From contig NGBS01001167.1 in the NCBI GenBank assembly GCA_002245135.1, positions 124,001 through 188,000 of the forward strand: DNA of 64,000 bases, in the 5' to 3' direction. Below are positions 21,974 to 34,413 of this stretch, in pieces. The number at the start of each line of letters is the position of its first letter. The stretch's first letter is position 1. The translations under genes were made by a program, and so were the position numbers. The notes under the pieces were generated by a model, which saw only the letters and a program-made list of their open reading frames with translations, was not told where the DNA came from and ran no database searches. This DNA is from Proteromonas lacertae. Taxonomy: Eukaryota; Sar; Bigyra; Opalinata; Proteromonadidae.

Positions 21974-24900
21974 ATGAATGACTATAACAAAGGAATTAGT
22001 AGTGACAGTGAACTCTCAAGCGTAAGTTCGCATTCTAATTTCAAAGCTGACATAAATGCAATACAAATAGTAAAAATTGTTTTGTTTATAATGTAGTTAC
22101 AAAATAAATTAGAACAAGAAAGAGCAGAACATGAAACTCGATCAGCTAAAGCTTTAAGAGCTTTAAAAGACCAGAAACAACAAATCTTAGTTTTAATGAA
22201 TACTGTACAAGAAGAAGAGAAAGAAAACAATCAATTGAAACAGGAACTTGAGACATTCAATTCTGTAAAACAAACAGTTAATCAAGTAATTGTATTTCTA
22301 ATCAATATTATCCTACTAGAGTGAAAATGAAACACTCAAATCAACAAATGAACAATATAAAAAACAAATAGATGAGATGACAGATTTAAAGCGACAATTA
22401 GAAACAAAATATAATGATTTAACAAATCAATATTCAACACTTCAATCAAACTATAATATTCTTTCAACTAATCAAAAAGATCTTCAAAGTAAATATGAAT
22501 TACTAAAATCAGAGAATAATAACACAACAATAGATAATATGAAATATACAAAGGATTTAGAATATCATAAAAATAGAAGTGACAAATTAGATGAAATAGA
22601 ATTAGAATATAAAAATTTTAGAGTATTATATATATATATATATATACAATTTATAATAATAGAATGATTTTGACCAATTAAATGAAGTGTTAAAACAAAA
22701 AGACACAGAAATATTATCGTTACAACGTAAAAACATGGAAATAGAAAATGAAATACATAGATTAGAATTAGAGAAAGAAAAGATAAATAACGAATATAAT
22801 TTATCAATAAAAGAGAATTCAATAACAGGAAAAGAAGAAATAGAGAAACTACAATCACAATTGGAAAGTTATATATCTAAAAACAATGAAACAACAATAG
22901 AATTAGAGGATTTACATAATAAAATAAATGAATTAGAAAATGATAATAATAAACTAAAAGAAGATCATCAAAAAGCAGAAGAATTAGATAAAACAAAAGA
23001 AAAATTAACTGTATAGTTATTTATATAATTTTTAATTCTACATATATATAGTCAATAGCTGAACAGTTTGAATCTTTTAAGCAGAATAAAACCTCTGAAT
23101 ATGAAAAATTAGCAGATGAATATAGCTCATTATTAGGTCAATATAATAAACTAGAAGCTGAATATCAGAAGATATTATCCATCAATGAACAGTTAAATAT
23201 CCAATTGCAAGTAGTTCAAATACAATATAGTGATAAATATAACTCATTATCTACAGAATATCAGAATTTATTGAATAAATTTCAAGAGAAAGAGAAAGAA
23301 AATGAAGGTAAAGTGTTAGTCCCATCAAGTGAATATAATGAGTTAAAAGTATAAATATATAATATATATTTGAATAGAAGTTTTCATCTGAATTAAAAGA
23401 TCATTATTTACCTTCACTAAATGAACAAATCAAACAACAAAACAAAGTAATAAGTGATGATAAAAAATACATATCTCAATTAGAAGTATATTATTTATTA
23501 TTTATTATTGTAAATAGAATGAATTAAAAACTATAAAGAATCAATACAATGAAACAAAAATATCACTGTCTAAAGATGATGAATTGATTGATACTTTGCA
23601 ACATCAAATAGCAACAATATCAGCAGTTGTATTGTTAATAATATATATTTATAATTATTAAATAGAAAGATAGTCCATTATTCGAAGAAGAATATAAAAA
23701 ACTTAAAAATGATTGTAATAAAAAAGATAATAAAATAAAACAATATGAAAATGAGATTTCTACATTAAATGAAAGAGTAAAAGTGTTAAGTACAAACCAG
23801 CCAGAATTAATATCAGAAAATGATAGATTAAAAGAAAGAATAAATGATTTAATAAAAACAAAGAAATCAATGAAACAATCTGTAACAAAAATGAAAAAAG
23901 AAAATGATGAATTTAATACTCAGAGAACTGAATATGATGAAAAGATTAAAGAATTATCATCCCAAATATCAGATCTTCAAAATGAAAATAATAAACTAAA
24001 CTCTGAGGTTAATGATAGTAAAGAGAGATATAATAAAGATATGGAATTATTAAGACAATCAATTAGTGCAGTAACAAATAAAGAAGATAATTCAACAGCA
24101 ACTAATGTTTCAGTATCTAATGAACAGATTTCCACTTTGAAGAAATTGAATAAATCATATAAACAGGAGAAGAATAGAATATTGGCAGATTTAACTCAAG
24201 TGAAAAAGGCTAAAAGTGAATTGTATTGTTTGTTTATTTGTTATTTTATAGAGAATTAAAGATAAAGAGTTTGTCTGATCAAAATACAGCAAATGAAAAA
24301 AGAATAAAATCACTTCAACAAGATATAAAGAGAAAAGATGAATATGGAAATGAATTGAAAAAACAAATCGAAGAATTGAAGAATAAATTTGAAGAAGATA
24401 AGAATAAGAAAGTTCAATTAGAAAACAAGATGAAATTATTACAAAGTAAATATCAATTATCCAATTCAGCAACTGAAGGATATAAAATCAAAATAAATGA
24501 GTTAGAAACAAAAGTATAATTATATTATATGTTATTGTTTATTAATAGATGAGAGAATATGAAGAAAAGATGAACAACTATGACAAAGAGATTGATAATG
24601 CAAAAAGACTGTCATTAGACAGTCGAAGAAAAGAAATGGAGATAACAACAATAAAACAGAAATTAAATGATACTATTGAAGAGTATGAATTGTACAGAAT
24701 CAAAGCTGAAGAATGGGAAAAAAGACATGAAAAAGAGTTGACGATTATCACATTCTCAATCAGATGCAAAAGTACAGCAATTAGTGGATGAACATGCAAT
24801 ACAAATTAGCCAATTAGAACAATTGATTCAAGTTTTATCTAATACAATTATTAATATATACACTTGTATATTAACCAAGAATAGTGATTTGAAAGTATTA

Positions 24901-25403
24901 TTATTATTATATTCATTTATTTAGAGTGAAATTGAATCATCCACATAAAGTCGAATTTTACATCTTCTAATTCAGTTGGTATTGATAATAATAGTTATTT
25001 GAAACAAGCTTCTACAATATTGGATATAGATGAAAAAGATGTTATGAATGTTTTACATCCTAATTATAGTAAAACACAAGTTGTATAATTCTTATATATT
25101 AATTTATAGATTATTGAATCAAATATAAACAGAATGAAAGAAGCATTACAAGATCTTAATACAGATACAATACATGCACTAATAATAGATGAAATAAATG
25201 AAAGAGAAAGGTTGTGTGTTTTAAGTTATAATATGAAGAATAATGGTAATAATGATAATGAAGTAATAAACAAACTGAAAAATTCTCTATCACAGTATGA
25301 GACAATAGTGAATAATATGAAATATCAAATGGAAAAAGAACATTTGGAATATCTATCAATGTCTAAAGAAAAAGAGTTGATGTTGAATCTTTCAAAAAAT
25401 TAA
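21974..25403 (+). CDS. Long coiled-coil protein, family unknown
   Basis: Begins MNDYNKGISSDSELSSVSS and runs through about ten introns of 27-35 nt. Nearly the whole product (roughly 1,000 residues) is heptad-rich helix full of Glu, Lys, Asn and Gln, for example NKLEQERAEHETR and KELSSQISDLQNENN. Such proteins serve as tethers, golgins, or centrosomal or nuclear scaffolds; I see no GRIP, kinesin, myosin or TATA-modulatory signature. A less coiled segment near the end reads LKQASTILDIDEKDVMNVL. The frame changes once near 24740 and again near 24940, without a usable intron at either place, so either the last ~220 codons belong to a separate reading or there are single-base consensus errors. The Ser-rich head could be a phosphorylation target; that is inference. 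Confidence 0.7.
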
Positions 25404-25454
25404 AAATAACAAACACATACAACATTTTAATTTAAGTAATTAAATATTAGTGAA

Positions 25455-27286
25455 TTATTTTTGTATTGTTGATTTTATTTGAGTTATATCAAATACATAC
25501 ATCACTTTTTGGCTTATTATAATCAATTCATTCTGATTCACAAAACAATTCTATTTAAACATATATAAAATACTAATCAAATACCTTCACAATATCATTC
25601 TTAAAAGGCAATTCCAAAAATCCAATAATCTTATGAGAAGCTAATTCATATATATAAATATATTTACTATCTTTCATTATATTAAGGTATATATACTACT
25701 TATTTATTAAAAAAAGATATTGTAATTACATATATAAGTGATTGATCAGAATTGTATTTGAATATACAAGTCTTGTATTCAATTCCCATCTTTTGATTAA
25801 CATCATAATACACTCCATCATTACTAAATGTATATTGATTAGTTGCAGAGGAAGGTTTATCTTCATAATTTTCACAACGAATTGAACCATCTTCACAACA
25901 AACAAGAACCTTATTTTCTTTCTTCAATATATTTATGATGTTAATAGAAACTGGTTTTGGTATATTATCATTTTTATTATTTGTATTTTCTGTTAGTGTT
26001 AATTCTTTTGTAATTGAATCATCTAATGATTTATCTTCACAATTTAATGGTTTAATAATATCCATCCACTTTTCTTCAAGTTCAACTTTTATTCCTTTAT
26101 ATTCATTGATTATTGTAGAGTTATATTCTTTCATTCCTGTTTTACCAATACTTAGTTCAATTGAAACTAATTGACCATTCTATTTAGTATAATAATTATT
26201 ATTATATTATATACTTTTAAACCGCATATATAGTGATTCATATCCAATACTTTGAATTGTGTGACTTTAAAATAGTTTTTATTTGAATTAATTACACTTC
26301 CTTTCTTTCTTGGAGATTTGGCTTTATTCATTTGATTATTATTTAATTCTTCTTCTTCTTCTTTTTCTACATTTACTAGTTTAGGAGGTGGTACTGGTTT
26401 GATTGGTGCTTTTATAATTGAATCTTTCTCATCTTCATCTCCACTATTACTTTTAGTATTTGTTGGTATTATTAATGATTCTGTTATGGATTTGAATAAT
26501 GTTGGAAATGGAATGATATATAGCAAATTTAATGAAAAATCAAAACAATATAAATCATTATTATCTTCTGATGTAAGCGTACCATATATCCACTTTGATT
26601 TCTATAAAAAAAAAAATAATATAAAAACTATATACACTCTCTTTAGTATTATTCACTACTTCTAAATTAGTGATAATTCCATTATGATTTTGATATCTAC
26701 TCTTTATTTCTCTATTATTAATATATTCATCAATATGAGTTCCTATTTTACCAGCAATAGTATGAAAATTAATCTTTAAAACTGCTAATAGTTGAATTTT
26801 AAGTGAAAAAACAAATGTTTTTGACATTGGTGTATCTTCATTTAAATCAGCAACATCAACTAAAATTGGATTGTTTTCATCTGGTGGAGCATTTAATATC
26901 ATAGTAAAATCAACTAATTGGAAATTAAAAGGTGTATGACTATATTCTTTTTGGTAAAGTACTAAATATCCTGATGAAGTGATAACAAGAATTAATCCTT
27001 GATATTCTTCAAGAAGTAATGGGTAACCAAGATTATTTGGCAGAGTTTGAACAAGCTTTGGTACATTTTCATAAATGTCAATATACTCATCAAAATATTT
27101 CTTTGTTTCTTCTATTCTGGTATTAAATTGGTTTAGAAACTCTTTATCCAAGTTCTATATAAAGAGTATATGAATATAAGTCAATACAGATAATTTTTCT
27201 TTCAATTCATCTCTTTTATCATTTCTAGGATTATCTTCATTTATTTTTTGTAGTTTTTGTTCCACTTTAGACTGAGTTTCATCCAT
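25455..27286 (-). CDS. Uncharacterised protein with beta-propeller-like segments
   Basis: Starts at 27286 (MDETQSKVEQKLQKINEDN) with a short coiled coil, and reads through five introns (33-35 nt) to a TAA at 25455. Strand-rich pieces recall propeller blades: GLILVITSSGYLVLYQ, NKVLVCCEDGSIRCENY and KYIYIYELASHKIIGF. An acidic, Pro-rich low-complexity insert (KPVPPPKLVN, EEEEEL, KSPRKKG) interrupts the middle. I do not recognise the family; a WD40-type scaffold is a guess. It is divergent from VAP at 27357 with only 70 bases between the starts, so the two probably share a promoter region. Confidence 0.6.
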
Positions 27287-27356
27287 TAAAAAGAAATGTA
27301 ATAAAAACAGTTTGACATGTAATAATTACATAATCCAATTTAAAATTTTAAAATCA

Positions 27357-28332
27357 ATGGAATCAAAGGATCCACTCTTTCAATTATCTCCAAATGATGT
27401 GATTACTATTTCATGTATTGAATATTATTTTAATTTGAAAAATACATAGTAAAAACATGTCTAGGAGAGTATAATCTCAAAAACATATCAGAAAAACCGG
27501 TATTTGTTATTATTTTATAATTAATAAAGATCATGTACAAAATTAGAACAAATAATGCAAACAGATTTAGAGTTATGCAATCAATTGGTGTTTTAGATGT
27601 AAATGAGACAAGAAAAATGAAGGGTATGTTTATAAAATGATTTATTCAATTTAGTCCAAATGCAAAACAAAGATCGTGAAGTTATTCTACAGTCAATGAA
27701 AGAAGGAACATTTGATGAAAAGTTGTATGATACATCCTAGTTAATATAATAATAATAGAGATCGTTTTATGATAGTAGCCGCGCCAATAGAGACTGAGTT
27801 TTATAACAACGTAAAAAAGAACAATTCAGAAGCAACAAAGGATGTATTAGCAAAAACATGGAATGAAAAGCATGATGAACAATATTCAATAAAAATACAG
27901 ACAAACTACATAACAGAAGGCGATATAGACTTAATGACAACAGTTCGAAGTTTAGATGAATCTACTACAACTGCTTCTTCAACTATAAGAAATGATAATA
28001 AAGTGAATTCAATGGAGTTATTAGAGATTCGTGAGAAATATGATAAGCTAGTAAGCTGGACAACAGAATTAATTTCACAGAAAGATGAATTATTGAAAAG
28101 ATGTGAACAACTAGAAGAGGAATTGAAACATTCTAAGAATGAGTATGAGAACATGACAGGAGAGAATGATAAGAAGGTAAATAATAAGGATAGTAAGAAT
28201 AGAAATGAATTAGACGATATTGACATACCACCTGATTCTAGTGATGGATTTTCACTATGTGCATTGATATTTGGTATTGTAATGTCATTTTTAATTGGTA
28301 TTGCTATTAACAGAACGTTAAAGTTGAATTAA
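27357..28332 (+). CDS. VAP-like protein: MSP domain, coiled coil, C-terminal membrane anchor
   Basis: The spliced frame starts MESKDPLFQLSPNDVITIS and uses four introns (29-36 nt; one ends in AAAG instead of TAG). The MSP fold is visible: YNLKNISEKP, YKIRTNNANRFRVMQSIG, VLDVNETRKM and DRFMIVAAPIE, matching VAP/Scs2 (K-x-KT-x-P-x-RY-x-VRP, G-x-I-x-P, KF-x-VQ). A coiled coil (KYDKLVSWTTELISQKDEL and onward) leads to a C-terminal helix (FSLCALIFGIVMSFLIGIAI), so the protein is tail-anchored. VAPs sit in the ER membrane and bind FFAT motifs at organelle contact sites. The central KTTAP-like stretch is TNNAN, a departure in part of the FFAT-binding surface. Confidence 0.85.
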
Positions 28333-28413
28333 TATAATTATTTATCTTAATTACACATATATATATTTTTTTGTTTGGTACATAAAAAAATAAACAAAAT
28401 TATTTGAAGAGAA

Positions 28414-29688
28414 TTATTTATCTTCACCTTTAATCAAATCCAACATACTTTTATAGAATTCTGGATTACTTGTTTTCAAATGTTTATTTGCAATATGCAA
28501 TCTACCTATATCTGCCTTTCTTTTAGGTCTTTTCCTTTCTTTAACAACTGTTGTCTTTGTTTCATTTTTATTATTCAATTTTTCACCAATTATTTTTAAA
28601 TCTATATATAAAATAATAATAATAATATATTTAATTACTATTTCTTCTCATTTCTTCTTCAATACGAGTATAAGTCATATTTCCAGTCTCTAATTTAAAC
28701 CACATATCTCTTATATCATTTGTTAATCCCTCTTTAAATACAACTATTCCTTTTTCACTATTTCCTTCATATGGTCGATCTAATGGTAGTCTTTTATTTG
28801 AATATTCATATCTATATTCTACTCGAACATTGGCTATTTTACTACTCATTTTTGTACCTTCAGATTTGGCTCTATTTATAAAAAATAAATAAAATATATA
28901 TATTTATAATGTTTTACTTTTCTTTTTCTTGTAAAGTTTTATTGAGATCTGTAATAGTTGATAACGAATATAATTTTTTATTAGTGGATGTTGTATCAGC
29001 ATTAACTCTGTACATTTTATTGTTAATATAAATTGCATCTCCTCTTCTTATTTCATCTTGCAAATCTACTGTTGTTTCAATAAAAATATCACCTTTCTTT
29101 ACATTTACTGTACCTGATAGTTCTGTTTGGAAATGACTACCTCTATTGAATATTAAGGATGATTTATCGTTCTCTGCTTTTCGTAGATGTATTACATCAC
29201 CTTTATCTATTAAAGATTTTAAATCTCTTTCACATTCTCGATATCTATATACATTCATTTATAATAAGTGAATTATTAATACGATTCAATCACTTCACTA
29301 TATTCTAAACCACCTTTTTCTGCTTCTATTAACTCATTTATTTCTGTTTTGTTTGAAACAGCGAATTTTGACTATTATTTTTTGAATATTTATGTATAAA
29401 TATATACATTATATTTCATATTATTCCCATCAGTTAATACCCTTGGACTAGAGAATATCGCATTTCGGAATTCTTCTACATTATCAACATTAATATTTGC
29501 ATAAGCTATTAATTCATCGAATGAAACTACACTGCCATTCCTTTTCAGATATTCATAGGCTTTATGTAGAGCCTGTTGTGTGCTTTGTCTGATATTATCA
29601 GCAGCTACTTTAATTCCTATGAATAATACATTCAACATATAATAATACTTTTATTCGCACCGTATGCTTCATCTTGCCAATTAATCAT
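28414..29688 (-). CDS. TFIIE beta-subunit-like transcription factor with an inserted domain
   Basis: Starts at 29688 (MINWQDEAYGANK) and reads through five introns (30-46 nt). The first winged helix is AYEYLKRNGSVVSFDEL with SSPRVLTDGNNMKYN, the second GGLEYSEVIESYRECERDL with LIDKGDVIHLRK, matching the tandem winged helices of TFIIE-beta/TFA2. The C-terminal piece NDIRDMWFKLETGNMTY and EEEMRRN corresponds to the usual LW-x-x-V region, followed by a basic tail. Between the second wing and that piece lies an unusual strand-rich insert of about 100 residues (GDIFIETTVDLQDEIRRGD, YINNKMYRVNADT). TFIIE-beta recruits TFIIH and helps open promoters for RNA polymerase II. Nuclear. Its start is 50 bases from that of NudC, in the opposite direction. 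Confidence 0.75.
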
Positions 29689-29737
29689 AAATTTTGTCCG
29701 TTTCAATAATTTTAAATTACATTTTTGATAAGTAAAG

Positions 29738-30791
29738 ATGGACTCCGAACAGTTTGATTCAGTATTATTAGGAATAGCTCAGTATTATAAACTCATTCAT
29801 CTGCTATTATAGGCAACATAATGGTATTGAACCACTTATGAATACTTTTTTTTCATTTTTAAGAAGAAAAACCGACTTCTTCACAGGAGCTGATGAAAAG
29901 ACAATTTCTGACTTAGTAATGAAAGTGATTAAGAAACACAGCAACATCGCAAAAGAAAGTAGGATTCAGATTGAAAAAGAAAGAGCTATCCGTCAAGAGA
30001 AGGAGAAAGTATTGTTTTATATAGATTGATCTATCTAGGAAAGAATAGCAAGAGAAAATGCGTTAAAAGAGAAAGCTAAGAAAGAAGAACCAAGAGTAAT
30101 AGAGTTAGATGAAAATGACCAACCAATACAACCAGAAAAAGACTCAGATTCAGAAAAGGAAGAAAAACCAGAAGGAGAAGAAGGTGAAAAGAAAGAAAAG
30201 GGATTAAAACGTATAAATATTTATTTATCTATCTATCTATATAGCTAACAGTGGTAATGGTTTAACATGTTCAAAATACAAGTGGGTTCAATCCTTAAAG
30301 GAAGTAACATTATCAATAAGACTCTCATTAAGCACTAGAGTGAAAGATGTAATTTGTGAAATAAAACCTCAACATATTAAAGTAGGAATTAAAGGTCAAG
30401 AACCTATTATTGATAATAAATTACCAGGTCGTGTATTAGTCGATGAATCAGTGTGGGCATTAGATGAAGAAGGTGAGTTTAAAGTGTTGAGTGTTGAATT
30501 ATTGAAAGAGAATCAATCAGAGTGGTGGAATAGAATTGCAGATGGTGAACCAGTTATTAATACATCGAAAGTTGAACCTGAAAATAGTAAGTTAAGTGAC
30601 TTAGATGGAGAAATGAGAAGTACTGTTGAGAAGATGATGGTATATTTATATATTTATATTGAATTTAGTTTGATCAACAACAAAAAGCTGCTGGATTACC
30701 TACTAGTGATGAAATGAAGAAACAAGAGATGTTGAAGAAGTTCATGGCTGCTCATCCTGAAATGGACTTTTCTAAAGCAAAAATAAATTAA
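29738..30791 (+). CDS. NUDC: NudC nuclear distribution protein
   Basis: Begins [15 protein letters not shown] and continues [20 protein letters not shown] after a 31-nt intron, the NudC N-terminal domain. A basic and acidic linker leads to the CS domain ([55 protein letters not shown]), then the NudC-specific end [20 protein letters not shown] with [17 protein letters not shown] and [13 protein letters not shown]. Four introns are removed. NudC is an Hsp90-linked co-chaperone for dynein/LIS1 clients and works in nuclear movement and cell division. Length (about 320) and the conserved tail indicate a full, functional gene. Confidence 0.95.
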
Positions 30792-31365
30792 AAACTTATT
30801 GTTTTTATAAATTTTGTTGTATAGGATGAATAAAATAAAAATATAAATTTGTGAAACGAATATATTCAAAATATTCAAAATAGAATTTAAGTAGTAAAAC
30901 ATGGAAGCTAATGGACTTATAAATCAAATAATCAATGCTTATAAATCATTAATTCCAGATTAAAGAATAATCGATATTAAACAAGTACATCAAAAATAAC
31001 AATAGAATGAAAATACATTTTGACATGTAATAGAAATATATTACAAGAAAATTCTTTTTTTGCAATGGATATTAACACCATTAAGTATCATGAGGAAGTA
31101 TTATAGAAATATCTTTTTGAATATGGAAGGGAGGGGAAAATATGAAAGAAAATGTGATAGAATGAATAATGATATGAAAGATTCAAAATAGAAATCTAAA
31201 ATGATATATGATTTTTATAAAGATGATGTATTTTTTAGAAAAGATAAGCTAAATCAAAAGTCCATATCATTATAATTATATAAATAAAATAGTTTGTTTT
31301 AATTTATGAAGATAATGAAGTATATAAACAGAAATAGAATTATAAATTAGATGAAATAAGAATTA
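30792..31365. other. Non-coding or decayed stretch
   Basis: A promoter-like motif GAAACGAATATATTCAAA (30853-30870) stands 31 bases before an ATG at 30901 that opens only 20 codons (MEANGLINQIINAYKSLIPD). The following 400 bases hold short frames broken by many stops. No intron set gave a long frame. It may be the remains of a gene that kept its promoter. I could not identify the family. Confidence 0.35.
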
Positions 31366-31494
31366 ATGATAAGAATCTTTATATTTACATTTGTAACTGT
31401 AGCAGTTTCAGTATGTGCTGTTGTATATGTTAAAGACAACAAGAGTGATTTAATTGACGACTTTTGTTCTATAGTGTCTAAATTGTATAAATAA
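31366..31494 (+). CDS. Very small single-pass membrane protein
   Basis: Forty-two codons: MIRIFIFTFVTVAVSVCAVV, then YVKDNKSDLIDDFCSIVSKL and YK. A clear hydrophobic helix at residues 3-21 is followed by a short charged tail. Its amino acid use is unlike random AT-rich sequence, and it fills a gap between NudC and OGG1. It could be a respiratory-complex or ER micropeptide, or the last exon of a longer gene; no upstream exon is evident. No family is recognised. Confidence 0.4.
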   Translation: MIRIFIFTFVTVAVSVCAVVYVKDNKSDLIDDFCSIVSKLYK

Positions 31495-31562
31495 AATTAA
31501 ATATTATAACTATTGACTGTTTGTTGTAATTTTTAAATTTGAACTGACTTGATTTAACAGAA

Positions 31563-32553
31563 ATGTCATTTTTGAAATGGAAAGAATTGATATTCCCATC
31601 ACAGCAATTATTAAATGTTGAAAAAACTGTTTTTTCGTATAAATATACTATACTAGTGATTTATAGAGGTCAATGTTTCAATTGGAGTAAAAATAATGAC
31701 GAAGGAGTAATTGGAGTAATTGGATCAAATGCAGTAGCGATAAAAGCAGAGACCAACAAATCTTTTCAATATTGTTGTCTTAATAACGCTTCTCTTGATT
31801 TAGAATCAGAATTGGTAAAATATTTCAGTTTAGATGTAAATATAAATGAAGAATGTAAAAATTGGTCAAAAGAGCTAAAATCTAAATCAAGTTTACAAAT
31901 TAATAAGCTGGATATCCGAATAATGAATCAAGACTTTCATGAATGTTTATTTTCATATATATGCAGCTCGAATAATAATATAAAAAGGATAACACAAGTA
32001 TAAAATCATATTTTAATGATATTAGTTAATTAATTCACTTCGAGAGAATTATGGAAGTTATATAATGACATATAATGACAAAAAGTATTACACATTTCCA
32101 TCATTAGAACAATTATACGAAATAAAAGAAGAAGAATACAATAAAATGGGTTTTGGTTATCGAAGTAAATATTTTCTCAGTTCATTGAAATATATCAAAG
32201 AAAATGGAGGAAATGAATATTATAATAATATAAAGAATATAAAAGATGATAAAAAGAAAGTGAAAGAATTGTTATTAGAGTTAAATGGAGTGGGAAATAA
32301 AGTAGCTGATTGTGTGATGTTATATTCTTTAAGATATTATAATATAGTTCCAATTGATACTCATATGTATCAAATAGCTCAACGAGATTATGGTTATAAA
32401 AATTCAAATAAATCATTAACACCAAGTAATTATGATGAAGTTCAAGAATTATATGAAGAATTATTTGGTAAATATGCAGGATGGGTTCAACTGCTATTAT
32501 TTCAAAATGAAATTTCATCAACAACAAAAGCAATAAAAAGAAAACGAAAGTAA
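31563..32553 (+). CDS. OGG1: 8-oxoguanine DNA glycosylase (OGG1-like)
   Basis: Starts MSFLKWKELIFPSQQ. The first part has the OGG1 N-terminal beta domain (QCFNWSKNN, compare QSFRW; DFHECLFSYICSSNNNIKRI, compare P-x-E-x-LFSFICSSNNNI). A 28-nt intron at 32001 separates it from the helix-hairpin-helix domain: GFGYRSKYF, LLELNGVGNKVADCVML with the catalytic Lys in GNKVADC, and IVPIDTHMYQIAQRDYGY with the catalytic Asp. The enzyme removes 8-oxoguanine by base excision and nicks the strand by beta-elimination. Full-length (about 320 residues) and apparently functional; the C terminus (KAIKRKRK) may be a nuclear signal. Confidence 0.95.
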
Positions 32554-32584
32554 ATCTTAATTTACTATTTAAATAAAATTGTTA

Positions 32585-33228
32585 TTATTTTGAAAGTTCA
32601 TCTGGCAAATTTCCATTTATTATACCACTCTCACTCACACCTCTCTCAATAACATTAATATGAATATATACAGTTTCAGTAGGCTCTGTTGATAAATCAG
32701 GCCTACTTTCACTGGAATATATTAGAGCTGGATCGACTAGTTTTGGATAACCTCCAACAAAGAAACACTTAAACTGATCAAACCAATCACCTAGCGGTCT
32801 ATATAAATGACATTCCATATCATGAGACCCAGGTATTACAGGCATAGGAATAACACCATAACCAAGAATCTCCTTTCTTCCATAAGTATCTTCATAAACA
32901 ACCTATATGAATAAATAAATATTTGCAATACTGTCATTCCCAGTTTTGGCCATCCAATTATATCTGTCATATTGTATTGTATATCGATTAACACATTCCA
33001 GTAAGATCTTCCATCCAACTATGAATATTTAATTATAATATTATACACCAGGTTTTGATAAATGCGAAACACCATAGTTTTCTCCCTTTATTATATCCCA
33101 AGTGGTATCACCACATTTAAACTCCCAATAACACCTTAAACTATGACTTTCTGATGAGCAGCCAACAATTTCACCAACGAAATACACTATTGGTCATTAG
33201 ATTATGATTAAATAATACCTTCAGGCAT
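32585..33228 (-). CDS. B9D1: B9-domain ciliary transition-zone protein (B9D1-like)
   Basis: Starts at 33228 (MPEVYFVGEIVGCSSES) and has three introns of 28-32 nt. A single B9 (C2-like) domain spans the product: CYWEFKCGDTTWDIIKGENY, YNMTDIIGWPKLGMTVVYED, ILGYGVIPMPVIPGSHD, and WFDQFKCFFVGGYPKLVDPA followed by a SESRPDLST segment, matching B9D1 (GWPQIVLSV, GYG-x-VH-x-P, PGRH, W-x-xGR-PEY-DP). B9D1 belongs to the MKS complex gating the base of cilia. Its presence is the best evidence that this organism forms a cilium or flagellum. It is divergent from the FHA-RING gene with 41 bases between the two starts. Confidence 0.9.
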
Positions 33229-33269
33229 TCAAACAGGTTTGAAGTTTAAAAAGGCGCCAAATAGAAAAT

Positions 33270-34338
33270 ATGAAAAAAACAATATTAGAACCATGCATTG
33301 TGGGAAAAGATAATGTATTATATGATGCTGTCATTAAATTGGAAGATAAAAATGTATAAAACCACTTATATAAACGAATATAGATGATGTTAGGAAGAGG
33401 GAAAGATTGTAAATCTAAAATTATATCATCGTGTGAGAGACCACCAAAAGTCAGTAGGTATTTTACTCAGAATGTTATAATTAGACGACATGCTGTTATA
33501 AACTGTGAGAATGATAAATATTACATATGTGATAATATGAACACGCTGGGAGTATTTGTAAACGGTGATAAGATTGATAAAGAGAAATATGTTCAATTGA
33601 AGTATAAATAACATTCTATATGCATTTTTATAGAGAAAATGACATATTGACATTTGGTACATTGCCGTATGAAGGTGGCATTGCATATAAGTTCAAACAG
33701 TATGATGTTGGTGATGAAGAAAATCCACATATAAACAAAAAACTGAAAATAGATCAATCTACATCAGTGAACGATACAGATTTAAACACATCAATTTCAT
33801 TTAAAAATTGGAAAGAAAATAATCAATCTACAGATAAGTATACGTAAATTATTTACATATATAGAATTAAGCTATTTGATGATATAAAACAACAACTTAC
33901 ATGTGCTTTATGTCATAAAATGTTCATATTACCAACAACCTGTAATTGCACGCATACTTTTTGGTATATTTACAAATTCTATATAATTGTAGTAAATATT
34001 GTTTATTAAATTACTATAAAAGTAATGATGATAGTAAATGTCCAATATGTAGTGAGGTATTATCAACTCCTTTTCACCCTTCTCACGATCTTGAGGTTAT
34101 AAGTAATATCGCATTGAAATCTTTAAATGATTTAGAACAAATTAAGTATTTTGAAAGATTAAAGCAGTATGATGTTGAACTATCAAAGATGGGATATTCA
34201 ACTGAGAATATGAATAAATTGAGTGAAGAAGAAGAAAAAATAGATAGTGATAGTAAAGAAGAAGATGATACTAATGATAATGATGGATATGAATCAAGTG
34301 CTTCTGTTGATTCTACATTGTTTGATGAAAATGATTAG
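33270..34338 (+). CDS. FHA-RING ubiquitin ligase (CHFR/RNF8-like)
   Basis: Begins MKKTILEPCIVGKDN; four introns of 27-32 nt are removed. An N-terminal FHA domain (MLGRGKDCKSK, VSRYFTQNVIIRRHAVINC, YYICDNMNTLGVFVNGDKI) has the G-R and S-R-x-H-like phosphothreonine-binding features. A C3HC4 RING follows (CALCHKMFILPTTCNCTHTF, CKYCLLNYY, CPIC). The tail is acidic (EEDDTNDNDG). The FHA-then-RING order is that of CHFR and RNF8, which ubiquitylate targets at phosphorylated sites in mitotic-stress and DNA-damage responses. The PBZ or cysteine-rich end of CHFR is absent. Nuclear role inferred. Confidence 0.88.
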
Positions 34339-34413
34339 TTTACATGTTATTTATTAATAATTTTTATAATTATACACATATTTTATAACAAGAAAAAAAA
34401 AAAAACATCTTAT

